The notes beneath the pieces were generated by a model. It saw nothing but the letters and a program-made list of their open reading frames with translations. It had not been told where the DNA came from and did no database searches. A DNA stretch of 64,000 nucleotides from an uncultured Clostridia bacterium (GTDB lineage Bacteria; Bacillota; Clostridia; Oscillospirales; Oscillospiraceae), in contig CALADI010000024.1 of assembly GCA_937890525.1 (NCBI GenBank), positions 1 through 64,000 of the forward strand. The letters run 5' to 3'. Both the position numbers and the translations under genes were made by a program. This document shows, piece after piece, positions 8,520 through 16,047 of the stretch (position 1 is its first letter; each line of letters starts with the position of its first letter).

Positions 8520-9560
8520 ATGAACAAGAAACAAAAATCAACACAGCTCTACCCCCATCCGTTCAGCCGATCCTATTGGCGTGACGCGGCGCTGGAACTG
8601 AAGGACACCAAGATCCTCGTGATCGCGGCGCTGATGATCGCCCTGCGGGTCGCCCTAAAGGGGCTGGCCATTCCCTTGGCGCCGAATCTGAAGATCAACA
8701 TTGCTTTCTTCGTCAATGCCATGGGCGCCATGATCTTTGGCCCGGTGGTGGCGGCGGTATCGGCGGCAGTTTCGGATACTTTGGGCTGCCTGCTGTTCCC
8801 CCAAGGCGTGTACTTCTTCCCCTTTATCTTCATCGAGATCGCAGGCAGCGTGATCTTTGCCCTGTTCCTGTACCGGGCGAAGGTGACGGCTACCCGTCTG
8901 GCGCTGAGCCGGTTCTGCATCGACTTCTTCGTGAACATCCTGCTGAATATGCCCATCATGGCGCTGTACTACAAGGTCGTACTGGGCAAGAGCTACACAT
9001 GGATGCAGCTTCCTGTGATCGCCAAGAATCTGTGCATGTTCCCGGTGGAGGCCATTCTGCTGATCGCCTTCATGTCGGTGATGGTGCCGCTGCTGTACCG
9101 GCAGAGACTCATCTACTTCTCCGGCGAGGGACTGAAGATGACCAAGAAGCTGGCGCTGGGGCTGACCGGGCTGTTCCTGGCGGCGGTGACCTTCACCGGC
9201 GGCTATCTGGTCTACAACTATAATACCTCCAATCAGGCAAGCTGGCTGAAGGCAGAGGAGAAGAGCCAGATCAACACGGCGCTGACCCAGACTGCCCGGG
9301 AGCAGGGGCTGGTGGAGGAGGATCAGATCTGCATCATCTCCAAGGTCAGCAAAAAGCTGGGTCAGGAGCAGGTGGAGCTGAAGTTCAATGTGTATGATAT
9401 CGGCGAGCAGACGGATGTGACTGCCGCTATGGGCTACCGCAGCACCGATGCCAAGAAGGATGAGACGCTGACCCAAGCGGGCAGCGGCTCCGCTGAGACC
9501 AGCAAGGAGGATCTGTCCGCTGTGGCAGAGCTGGCACTGGATCCGGCAAAGGAATCATAA
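8520..9560 (+). CDS. folT: Folate-family ECF transporter S component with C-terminal extension
   Basis: 346 residues. About residues 28-200 are the six-helix S-component core (KDTKILVIAALMIALRV start, FGPVVAAVSAAVSDTLG in the middle), matching the folate-type S subunits that bind folates and work with the shared EcfAAT module, which is not in this window. The THF riboswitch upstream supports folate as substrate. Unusual: after the core comes another membrane helix (about 213-233) and a roughly 110-residue hydrophilic tail that most S components lack; it should lie outside the cell. AGGAGGG lies seven bases before the ATG. Single-gene transcript with its own terminator. Confidence 0.88.
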   Translation: MNKKQKSTQLYPHPFSRSYWRDAALELKDTKILVIAALMIALRVALKGLAIPLAPNLKINIAFFVNAMGAMIFGPVVAAVSAAVSDTLGCLLFPQGVYFFPFIFIEIAGSVIFALFLYRAKVTATRLALSRFCIDFFVNILLNMPIMALYYKVVLGKSYTWMQLPVIAKNLCMFPVEAILLIAFMSVMVPLLYRQRLIYFSGEGLKMTKKLALGLTGLFLAAVTFTGGYLVYNYNTSNQASWLKAEEKSQINTALTQTAREQGLVEEDQICIISKVSKKLGQEQVELKFNVYDIGEQTDVTAAMGYRSTDAKKDETLTQAGSGSAETSKEDLSAVAELALDPAKES

Positions 9561-9569
9561 ATAAACGGG

Positions 9570-9599
9570 GCACACCGCAGGATCTGCGGTGTGCTTTTT
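9570..9599 (+). terminator. Terminator of folT
   Basis: 11-bp stem GCACACCGCAG/CTGCGGTGTGC (9570-9580 with 9584-9594), loop GAT, followed by TTTTTC. Confidence 0.95.
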
Positions 9600-9600
9600 C

Positions 9601-9629
9601 TTGCGTCGTGGCGGCTGGTGTGGTAAACT
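9601..9629 (+). promoter_or_regulatory. Possible promoter of the DUF2461 gene
   Basis: TTGCGT (9601-9606), 17-bp spacer, TAAACT (9624-9629), directly after the folT terminator. Confidence 0.5.
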
Positions 9630-9662
9630 GGAGAGAAAGATAAAACCATAGGAGGGATCGGT

Positions 9663-10310
9663 ATGTTTGAAGGATTTTCGCCGGAAACGGTGGATTTTCT
9701 CTGGGGGATCCGAATGAATAACAACCGGGAGTGGTTTCTGGCGCATAAGAGCGACTATACCCGGTATCTGTACGAGCCGATGAAGGCGCTGGGGCAGTAC
9801 CTTTTTGAGCCCTATGCAGACCACCCCGGTGTACTGCTGAAGGTCAGCCGGATCTACCGGGATGCCCGGCTGCACCACCCCCAGCCCTACAAGGAGAGCC
9901 TGTGGATCTGCATCCGCAGGGATGTGCAGTGGTGGGGAGAAAATCCGTGTCAGTATTTTGAGATCACCCCGGAGGGGATCAGCTACGGCATGGTGTTCTG
10001 GAAGCCCCGGGCAGCCAGCATGGAAGCCTTCCGCCGCCAGATCGCCCAAGATCCCCAGCCCTTTTTGTCGCTGGTGGAGCGCACCGAAGATGTGACGGGC
10101 ATTCCGGTGACGGCGGATCTTTACAAGCGGAGCAAGCCCTGCCCCAGCGAGGAACTGGAGCGCTTCTTCCGGTGGAAGGGGAACATCAGCTGCATCTGGC
10201 AGGAGCCCTTCGGGGAGGATGTGTTCCGTCCGGAGCTTGCCCAGCGGGTCCGGGAACGGATCACCATGCTGGATCCGCTGACGGAGTATCTGAGCCGGTT
10301 CGGCGCATAA
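9663..10310 (+). CDS. DUF2461-family protein
   Basis: 215 residues with the features of DUF2461 (TIGR02453) proteins: FSPETVDFLWGIRMNNNREWFLAHK at the N-terminus (aromatic/Asn-Arg motif followed by WF), KVSRIYRDARL and YKESLWICI in the middle. No catalytic site is known for the family and no signal peptide is seen, so it should be cytoplasmic. AGGAGGG precedes ATG 9663. It is followed after 17 bases by the small gene at 10328, so the two are probably co-transcribed. Confidence 0.85.
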   Translation: MFEGFSPETVDFLWGIRMNNNREWFLAHKSDYTRYLYEPMKALGQYLFEPYADHPGVLLKVSRIYRDARLHHPQPYKESLWICIRRDVQWWGENPCQYFEITPEGISYGMVFWKPRAASMEAFRRQIAQDPQPFLSLVERTEDVTGIPVTADLYKRSKPCPSEELERFFRWKGNISCIWQEPFGEDVFRPELAQRVRERITMLDPLTEYLSRFGA

Positions 10311-10327
10311 ATAGAAGGAGGATCATA

Positions 10328-10555
10328 ATGGCAGAGTACGAAATGGTGCGGGAGATCAAGAACCTGTGCAGAAACAATCAAATGCGGGACGTGCTCATCG
10401 AGGAGATCGAGACGGACGATCCTGTGGAGTATGTCCGCAGGATGCTCAAGGGGCAGAACATCCAGATCGATCCGGACATCCGCGCTGACGGCAGCGTCCG
10501 GGTGGACACCGTCTGTGACGGATTGATGCAGACCTTCCTGTTCACACCGCTGTGA
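10328..10555 (+). CDS. Small uncharacterised protein (75 aa), paralogue of the one at 60748-60981
   Basis: Starts MAEYEMVREIKNLC, with AGAAGGAGG upstream. Acidic, no membrane segment. It shares a spaced pattern with the protein at 60748-60981: EYE-V near the start, N-C, EE-E, D-YVR, a DG pair and a C-terminal FT-L. Thus both belong to one small protein family that I do not recognise. Probably co-transcribed with the DUF2461 gene. The next gene, metF, has its own promoter. Confidence 0.75.
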   Translation: MAEYEMVREIKNLCRNNQMRDVLIEEIETDDPVEYVRRMLKGQNIQIDPDIRADGSVRVDTVCDGLMQTFLFTPL

Positions 10556-10609
10556 TGGGCAGAGCAGAAAAAAGAGTCGGCTTTTGGTGAATTTTCGTAA
10601 AATTATGGG

Positions 10610-10638
10610 TTGAATTTACATTGCATCTATGATACGAT
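10610..10638 (+). promoter_or_regulatory. Promoter of the metF-cooC-acsD-acsCE operon
   Basis: TTGAAT (10610-10615), 17-bp spacer, TACGAT (10633-10638). The leader then holds an 8-bp perfect hairpin ATGGGCGC/GCGCCCAT (10653-10660 with 10664-10671) before AGGAGG at 10708. Confidence 0.6.
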
Positions 10639-10722
10639 ATCGTTGTATCGATATGGGCGCATTGCGCCCATAGATCGCACCCAATTAGAGCGCGATTGCT
10701 TACAATTAGGAGGTAAAGAAAA

Positions 10723-11652
10723 ATGAGCGTTATGGACATCTTGGACAATCGCAGCGCATTTTCCTTCGAAGTCTTCCCCCCCAAGACGGATGTGGGCATG
10801 GAGAAGCTGTGCGGCGAGGGCGGCGTTCTGGAGAAGCTTTACACGCTGAACCCGGACTACATCTCCTGCACCTACGGCGCAGGCGGCACCAATGTGGGTA
10901 AGAACCTGGAAGTTCTTGACAAGATCGTCAAGGACGGCAAGACCACCGGTGTGACCCACTTCACCTGCATCGGCAACACCAAGGAAGGCATCAAGGAGCA
11001 GCTCCAGACCTATCTGGATCACGGCATCAACCACATGCTGGCTCTGCGCGGCGACCTGCCCTTTGGCTGGACCGGCACCGGCGGCGACCTGCACTATGCC
11101 ACCGAGCTGGTCAAGTTTGTCCGTCAGGAGTTTGGCGACAAGTTCACCATCGCAGTTGCCGGCTCTCCCGAGGGCCACATTCAGTGCCGCAGCCTGGAGG
11201 CTGACATTGCATTCCTGAAGCAGAAGCAGGACAACGGCGCTGACTACATCATGACTCAGCTGTGCTGGGATATGGATCAGTTCCGCTACTGGCTGGACGC
11301 CATCCGTGCCGCCGGTATCTGGATGCCCGTGGATGTGGGTATCATGCCCATCCTGGACCAGAAGGCTACCATCAACATGGCTCTGTCCCGCAACGGCTGT
11401 GTGATGCCCCGTGAGCTGTGCGAGATCATCTCCAAGAACTGGATCTTCCCCGATCCCTTCTGCGCCGAGCCCTTCGACGCCAATGTGGAAGGCAAGAAGG
11501 CTTCCTTCCGCGAGGCTGGCATCGAGTACACCATCAAGCAGATCGACGAGTACCGCGCCTGCGGCATCAACGGCATCCACCTGTACGCACTGAACAAGTA
11601 CGACGATGTTGCTTATATCGCCAAGGAAGCCGGTCTGCTGGACCTCATTTGA
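10723..11652 (+). CDS. metF: Methylenetetrahydrofolate reductase
   Basis: 309 residues, the length of the bacterial MetF FAD-TIM-barrel enzyme. FSFEVFPPKTDVGMEKL at the N-terminus is the conserved (E/F)FFPPK active-site start; LALRGDLP and AGSPEGH, the FAD/folate loops, follow. It reduces 5,10-methylene-THF to 5-methyl-THF, the methyl donor for AcsE or for methionine synthesis. Acetogens usually have metV beside metF; no metV is visible here, so the electron route is open. AGGAGG precedes ATG 10723. First gene of the corrinoid-protein operon; codon use (CTG, GGC, ATC, GCT) suggests strong expression. Confidence 0.95.
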   Translation: MSVMDILDNRSAFSFEVFPPKTDVGMEKLCGEGGVLEKLYTLNPDYISCTYGAGGTNVGKNLEVLDKIVKDGKTTGVTHFTCIGNTKEGIKEQLQTYLDHGINHMLALRGDLPFGWTGTGGDLHYATELVKFVRQEFGDKFTIAVAGSPEGHIQCRSLEADIAFLKQKQDNGADYIMTQLCWDMDQFRYWLDAIRAAGIWMPVDVGIMPILDQKATINMALSRNGCVMPRELCEIISKNWIFPDPFCAEPFDANVEGKKASFREAGIEYTIKQIDEYRACGINGIHLYALNKYDDVAYIAKEAGLLDLI

Positions 11653-11661
11653 TTTCCCTGA

Positions 11662-11690
11662 ATAATGGCTCCCGTTTCGGGAGCCATTAT
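11662..11690 (+). promoter_or_regulatory. Intercistronic hairpin between metF and cooC
   Basis: Perfect 13-bp stem (11662-11674 with 11678-11690) with a TTT loop and no T-run behind it. More likely an mRNA-stability or partial-attenuation element than a full terminator. Confidence 0.6.
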
Positions 11691-11724
11691 CCCGACCGCA
11701 TTTTTACCAAAGGAGTTTTTTGTT

Positions 11725-12495
11725 ATGGCAAGACCCCATACCATCGCAGTTGCCGGTAAGGGCGGCGTGGGTAAAACCACCACCTGCGGCATGATGATCG
11801 ATTACCTGTGCAAGAAGAAGCAAGGCCCTGTCCTTGTGGTGGACGCGGACGCCAACTCCAACCTCAACGAGGTTCTGGGGGTGGAAGTGGAGACCTCTCT
11901 GGGCGAGATCCGGGAGGAAATGGCACAGGCTGAAATGAAGGGCACCATCCCCGCCGGAATGACCAAGGCGGAGTATGCCGAGTATAAGTTCAATTCCGCA
12001 TTGGTGGAAGAGGATGATTTTGATATGCTGGTTATGGGCCGCACCCAGGGCAAGGGCTGCTACTGCTATGTCAACGGCGTCCTGAAGTCTCAGGTGGACA
12101 AGTATGCCAACAATTATTCCTATATCGTTATGGATAATGAGGCAGGTCTGGAGCATGTGGCCAGAGGAACTCTGCCCCATGTGGACACCATGCTGCTGAT
12201 CTCCGACTGCTCCCGCAGAGGCGTGCAGGCGGTGGCCCGTATCGCCGAGATGATCGACGAGATGGAGCTGAAGCCCGGCAAGATGGGGCTGATCATCAAC
12301 CGTGCGCCCAACGGTGTGCTGGATGACGGCGTCAAGACGGAGATCGACAAGCACGGTCTGGAACTTCTGGGCGTGCTGCCTCAGGATGAGGAAGTCTACC
12401 GCTGCGACTGCAACGGCGAGCCTTCTTCCAAGCTGGATCAGACCAATCCGGTCAAGACTGCCCTGAAGGGCATCATGGAAAAGCTGGGTCTGTGA
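11725..12495 (+). CDS. CooC/AcsF-type nickel-insertion ATPase
   Basis: 256 residues, MinD/SIMIBI-class NTPase. Deviant Walker A GKGGVGKTT at residues 11-19, VVDADANSN after it and INRAPNG near 200. The metal-binding CxC pair falls at C112 and C114 (GKGCYC), the same spacing and position as in CooC. Such proteins insert or deliver nickel for carbon monoxide dehydrogenase or acetyl-CoA synthase; both enzymes must be encoded elsewhere. AGGAG stands nine bases before ATG 11725; 20 more codons are open upstream without a ribosome site. Second gene of the operon. Confidence 0.92.
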   Translation: MARPHTIAVAGKGGVGKTTTCGMMIDYLCKKKQGPVLVVDADANSNLNEVLGVEVETSLGEIREEMAQAEMKGTIPAGMTKAEYAEYKFNSALVEEDDFDMLVMGRTQGKGCYCYVNGVLKSQVDKYANNYSYIVMDNEAGLEHVARGTLPHVDTMLLISDCSRRGVQAVARIAEMIDEMELKPGKMGLIINRAPNGVLDDGVKTEIDKHGLELLGVLPQDEEVYRCDCNGEPSSKLDQTNPVKTALKGIMEKLGL

Positions 12496-12500
12496 TCCGG

Positions 12501-12568
12501 CGGTCACGGCTTTTGACCGCGGGGTGTGTCGTTGCGAGTCCTTCCGATTTCGGCGAGGGTTCGCAACG
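12501..12568 (+). promoter_or_regulatory. Paired hairpins in the cooC-acsD gap
   Basis: GCGGTCA/TGACCGC (about 12500-12520) and CGTTGCGA/TCGCAACG (12530-12537 with 12561-12568) form two consecutive hairpins in a 141-base gap, again without T-runs. No promoter is obvious between them and acsD. Confidence 0.5.
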
Positions 12569-12636
12569 GCATTCCCAAAAGAAAAGCCGATCATGTTCGT
12601 TATCAATTTTTAACCTATATAAGGGGGATAATTACT

Positions 12637-13578
12637 ATGTCTTTCGTTCCCAAGAAGCAGGCGTACAATGCACATGTAAATGCCGTGACTCTGGGCACCG
12701 GTGACAAGGCTACGGTCATCGGCGGTCAGAATGTACTGCCCTTCTACACCTTCGATGCACCCATCGAAAACGCACCCAAGATCGGCGTTGAGATCTCCGA
12801 CGCTGCCGCTGAGTGGACCACTGCCGGGCTGAAGGAATTCTACGCCGGCTGCACCACCATGGCCGACTACGCCAAGAAGGCTGAGACCATGGAGGGCGCC
12901 GATTTCCTGTGCCTGCACTTTGAGTCTGCCGATCCCAACGGTGCCAACCGCTCCGTGGAGGATTGCGTTGCCGACGCAAAGGCCGTGGCAGAGGCTGTTT
13001 CTCTGCCCATCGTCATCATGGGCTGCAAGAACATCGAGAAGGACGGCGAGCTGTTCAGCAAGATCGCTGAGGCCCTGCAGGGCAAGAACATTCTGGTCCT
13101 GTCCGCCCGTTCCGAGGACTACAAGACCGTCGGTGCTTCCGTCGCTCTGGCTTACGGCCAGAAGGTGGGCGCCGAGACCGCTGATGATATCAACCTGGCC
13201 AAGCAGCTCAACATCATGCTGAAGGGTCTGACCATCAACCCCGAGAACATCGTTATGAACATCGGCACCGCTGCTGTGGGCTACGGCTTCGAGTATGTGG
13301 CTTCCACCCTGGACCGTGTTCGTGCTGCTGCTCTGGCTCAGTCCGATGAGGACCTGCAGATGCCCATCATCGCTCCCATCTCCACCGATACTTGGGGCGT
13401 GAAGGAATCTCTGGCCACTGCTGAGGATGCTCCCGAGTGGGGCGATCAGGAAGCTCGCGCCATCGGCATGGAGGTCTCCACCGCTGCCGCCAACCTGACC
13501 GGCGGTGCTGACGCAGTCATCATGCGCCATCCTGCCGCCATCGCCACCATCAAGCAGTTCATTTCGGAACTTGTCTAA
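12637..13578 (+). CDS. acsD: Corrinoid iron-sulfur protein, small subunit
   Basis: 313 residues, the usual AcsD/CdhD length. TIM-barrel protein that pairs with the large subunit and covers the cobalamin. Conserved stretches include LCLHFESADPNGAN, PIVIMGCKNIEKDGELF, NILVLSARSEDYK and NIGTAAVGYGFEY. The start at 12637 has AAGGGGG seven bases before it; the longer open frame from 12526 crosses the intergenic hairpins. It ends 21 bases before the acsCE gene, whose product contains its partner subunit. Confidence 0.96.
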   Translation: MSFVPKKQAYNAHVNAVTLGTGDKATVIGGQNVLPFYTFDAPIENAPKIGVEISDAAAEWTTAGLKEFYAGCTTMADYAKKAETMEGADFLCLHFESADPNGANRSVEDCVADAKAVAEAVSLPIVIMGCKNIEKDGELFSKIAEALQGKNILVLSARSEDYKTVGASVALAYGQKVGAETADDINLAKQLNIMLKGLTINPENIVMNIGTAAVGYGFEYVASTLDRVRAAALAQSDEDLQMPIIAPISTDTWGVKESLATAEDAPEWGDQEARAIGMEVSTAAANLTGGADAVIMRHPAAIATIKQFISELV

Positions 13579-13599
13579 TCGGTAAGGAGGATACATACA

Positions 13600-15882
13600 A
13601 TGGCTCTGAAAGGTCTTGACATTTTTAAGCTCTCTCCCAAGAAAAACTGTAAGGAGTGCGGCAGCCCCACCTGTATGGCTTTCTGTATGAAGGTCGCTCA
13701 GGGTGCAGTCGAGCTGTCCAAGTGCCCCTACTTCTCCGCTGACGCTATCGCTACCCTGTCCGAGGCTACCGCTCCTCTGATGAAGACCATCGAGATCGGC
13801 AACGGCCTGAAGCTGGGCGGCGAGACTGTGCTGTTCCGCCACGAGAAGACTCTGGTCAACCACAACCTGTTCTCTGTCTCCGTTGATACCAACATGGACG
13901 CCGCCACCGTGGATGCCAAGCTGGTTGACATGGCTAAGGTGGACTACGAGCGTATCGGCGAGCGGATGTATGTGGAGACCATCACCGTTTCCAACAGAGG
14001 CTCCGATGTGGCTGCCTACACCGCTCTGGTGGAGAAGGCTGCTGCCACCGGCCGCACTCTGATCCTGGAGTGCTGGGATGTGGACTGCGCAAAGGCTGCT
14101 CTGGAAGTATGCAAGGCTGGCAAGCCCGTGCTCAACGGCGCTACTCCCAACAACTGGGAAGCTATGAATGAGCTGGCTACCGCTGCCGGTGTGACTCTGG
14201 GCGTCTGGGCAGAGAACATCTCCGACCTGTACGATACCGTGAAGAATCTGGAAGGCAAGGGCAACAAGAACCTGATTCTGGATGTCACCGCTGCCACCGC
14301 TAAGGAGACTCTGGCAAACGCTGTCAATGTCCGCCGCACCGCTCTGAAGGACGGCGACCGCAGCTTCGGCTACCCCTCCATTGTGAACCTGACCCGCTTT
14401 GCCAAGAACAACCAGCATCTGCAGACCGCTTATGCTACCATGTTCGTGGAGAAGTACGGTTCCATCATTGTGATGGACGAGATGACCTACGCTCAGGCTC
14501 TGCCCCTGTATGGCCTGCGTCAGAACATCTTCACCGATCCTCAGAAGCCCATGAAGGTGGAAGCTAAGATCTACCCCCTCAACGGCGCTGACGAGAATGC
14601 TCCCTGCTGCCTGACTGTTGACTTCGCTCTGACCTACTTCCTGGTCTCCGGCGAGCTGGAGCGTGCCAACACCCCCGTGAACCTGCTGATCACCGATGCT
14701 TCCGGCATGTCCGTTCTGACTGCTTGGGCCGCCGGTAAGTTCTCCTCTTCTTCCATCAAGAAGTTCTTCGATGAGAACGATCTGGACAACAAGTTCAAGA
14801 ACCACACTCTCATCATCCCCGGTAAGGTGGCCGTGATGAAGGGCGAGATCCAGGAGAAGCTGCCCAACTGGAATGTTGTGGTCGGTCCTCTGGAGGCTGT
14901 TCAGCTGCCCAAGTACATGAAGGACAAGGAGTATGAGGCTGCTGCCGCTGCCGCTGCTGCTGAGTCCGCTGCCAAGGCTGCTGCCGGCGCTCAGGAAGAG
15001 GTCAAGGAGCTGTCCTTCGATGAGCTGCTGGAGACCAAGGTTCCCAAGATCGAAGTTGTGGACATGGGCGTCCGCTACAAGGGCCACAATCCCGAGTCCA
15101 AGACCTTCGTCACCATCGGCGAGCGTATCCACTGCATCTCTCCCGCCATCCGCAAGGCTATGGACGAGCGGGATCCCGCTCCCATCCTGAAGCGTGCTGC
15201 TGAGCAGATCGCTGCCGGCGCTACCTATCTGGATGTGAACATCGGACCTGCTGAGAAGGACGGTCCCGAGCGTATGATGTGGGCAGTCAAGCTGCTGCAG
15301 GAGAACTTCAACAATGTTCCTCTGGCTCTGGATACTGCCAACAAGCGCGCCATCGAGGCCGGTATCAAGGTCTACAATCGTACCAACGGCAAGCCCATCG
15401 TCAACTCTGCTGACGCTGGCTCCCGTATCTCCAACATCGATCTGGCTGCTGCCAACGACGCGATTTGTATCGCCCTGTGCTCTGCCGACGGCATTGCCAA
15501 GGACAACGAAGAGCGCATGAAGCACTGCCACGACATGCTGGAGCGTGGTCTGTCTCTGGGCATGTCCTCCGATGACCTGTGGTTCGACCCCCTGTTCCTG
15601 GTCGTCAAGGGTATGCAGGACAAGCAGATGGATGTTCTGGAAGCCATCAAGATGTTCGCTGACGAGGGCCTGAAGTCCACCGGCGGTCTGTCCAACAACT
15701 CCAACGGCGCTCCCAAGGCTGTGCGTCCCATCATGGACTCCGCTCTGGTTGCTATGGCTATGATGCAGGGTCTGACCTCCGCCATCGTCAACCCCTGCGA
15801 CCTGCGCCTGATGGAGACCATCAAGTCCTGCGACATCTTCAAGAACCATGTTCTGTACTCCGACTCCTACCTGGATCTGTAA
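13600..15882 (+). CDS. Fusion of corrinoid iron-sulfur protein large subunit (AcsC) and methyl-THF methyltransferase (AcsE)
   Basis: 760 residues in one uninterrupted frame. Residues 1-445 are AcsC: the N-terminal [4Fe-4S] domain with C17, C20, C25 and C42, a TIM barrel, and the C-terminal corrinoid-binding domain ending near LPKYMKDKEY. Residues 447-467 are an alanine-rich linker (eight Ala in a row at 447-454) followed by a charged spacer to about 500. Residues 503-760 are AcsE: GERIHCISPAIRKAM, LDVNIGPAEKDGP, LALDTANKRAIEAG, PIVNSADAG, FDPLFLVV and GLSNNSNG match the methyl-THF pterin-binding barrel, including the Asn/Asp residues that hold the pterin. In described acetogens these are two genes. 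AAGGAGG precedes ATG 13600. The product would pass the methyl group from methyl-THF to its own cobalamin. Confidence 0.95.
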   Translation: MALKGLDIFKLSPKKNCKECGSPTCMAFCMKVAQGAVELSKCPYFSADAIATLSEATAPLMKTIEIGNGLKLGGETVLFRHEKTLVNHNLFSVSVDTNMDAATVDAKLVDMAKVDYERIGERMYVETITVSNRGSDVAAYTALVEKAAATGRTLILECWDVDCAKAALEVCKAGKPVLNGATPNNWEAMNELATAAGVTLGVWAENISDLYDTVKNLEGKGNKNLILDVTAATAKETLANAVNVRRTALKDGDRSFGYPSIVNLTRFAKNNQHLQTAYATMFVEKYGSIIVMDEMTYAQALPLYGLRQNIFTDPQKPMKVEAKIYPLNGADENAPCCLTVDFALTYFLVSGELERANTPVNLLITDASGMSVLTAWAAGKFSSSSIKKFFDENDLDNKFKNHTLIIPGKVAVMKGEIQEKLPNWNVVVGPLEAVQLPKYMKDKEYEAAAAAAAAESAAKAAAGAQEEVKELSFDELLETKVPKIEVVDMGVRYKGHNPESKTFVTIGERIHCISPAIRKAMDERDPAPILKRAAEQIAAGATYLDVNIGPAEKDGPERMMWAVKLLQENFNNVPLALDTANKRAIEAGIKVYNRTNGKPIVNSADAGSRISNIDLAAANDAICIALCSADGIAKDNEERMKHCHDMLERGLSLGMSSDDLWFDPLFLVVKGMQDKQMDVLEAIKMFADEGLKSTGGLSNNSNGAPKAVRPIMDSALVAMAMMQGLTSAIVNPCDLRLMETIKSCDIFKNHVLYSDSYLDL

Positions 15883-15959
15883 TCCGGCGGAGAAAGAACC
15901 GACTGAGCATGCTCAAGCACACCGGCGCTGATGCCGGCTGTGCCGTAACAAGCACCAAT

Positions 15960-15992
15960 GCCGGAAGGGAAAACATTTTCCCTTCCGGCTAT
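15960..15992 (+). terminator. Probable end-of-operon hairpin after acsCE
   Basis: A 14-bp stem (15960-15973 with 15976-15989) reading GCCGGAAGGGAAAA and its complement; followed only by TATTGTG, so termination may be partial. A weaker hairpin (GCACACCGGC...GCCGGCTGTGC, about 15917-15943) lies before it. Confidence 0.6.
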
Positions 15993-16047
15993 TGTGTATC
16001 CGGGATGTGCCCCACGGGCATCATCTTGTCCTGAGAGGTAAAGAAAA

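Noticed and set aside
10556..10722. Cobalamin or other riboswitch upstream of metF
   Set aside because: The region is short and has only an 8-bp hairpin; no B12-box or other aptamer block was seen.
12610..15849. A 1079-codon minus-strand frame across acsD and acsCE
   Set aside because: It arises from the codon bias of the real genes on the other strand; the conserved motifs are all on the + strand.
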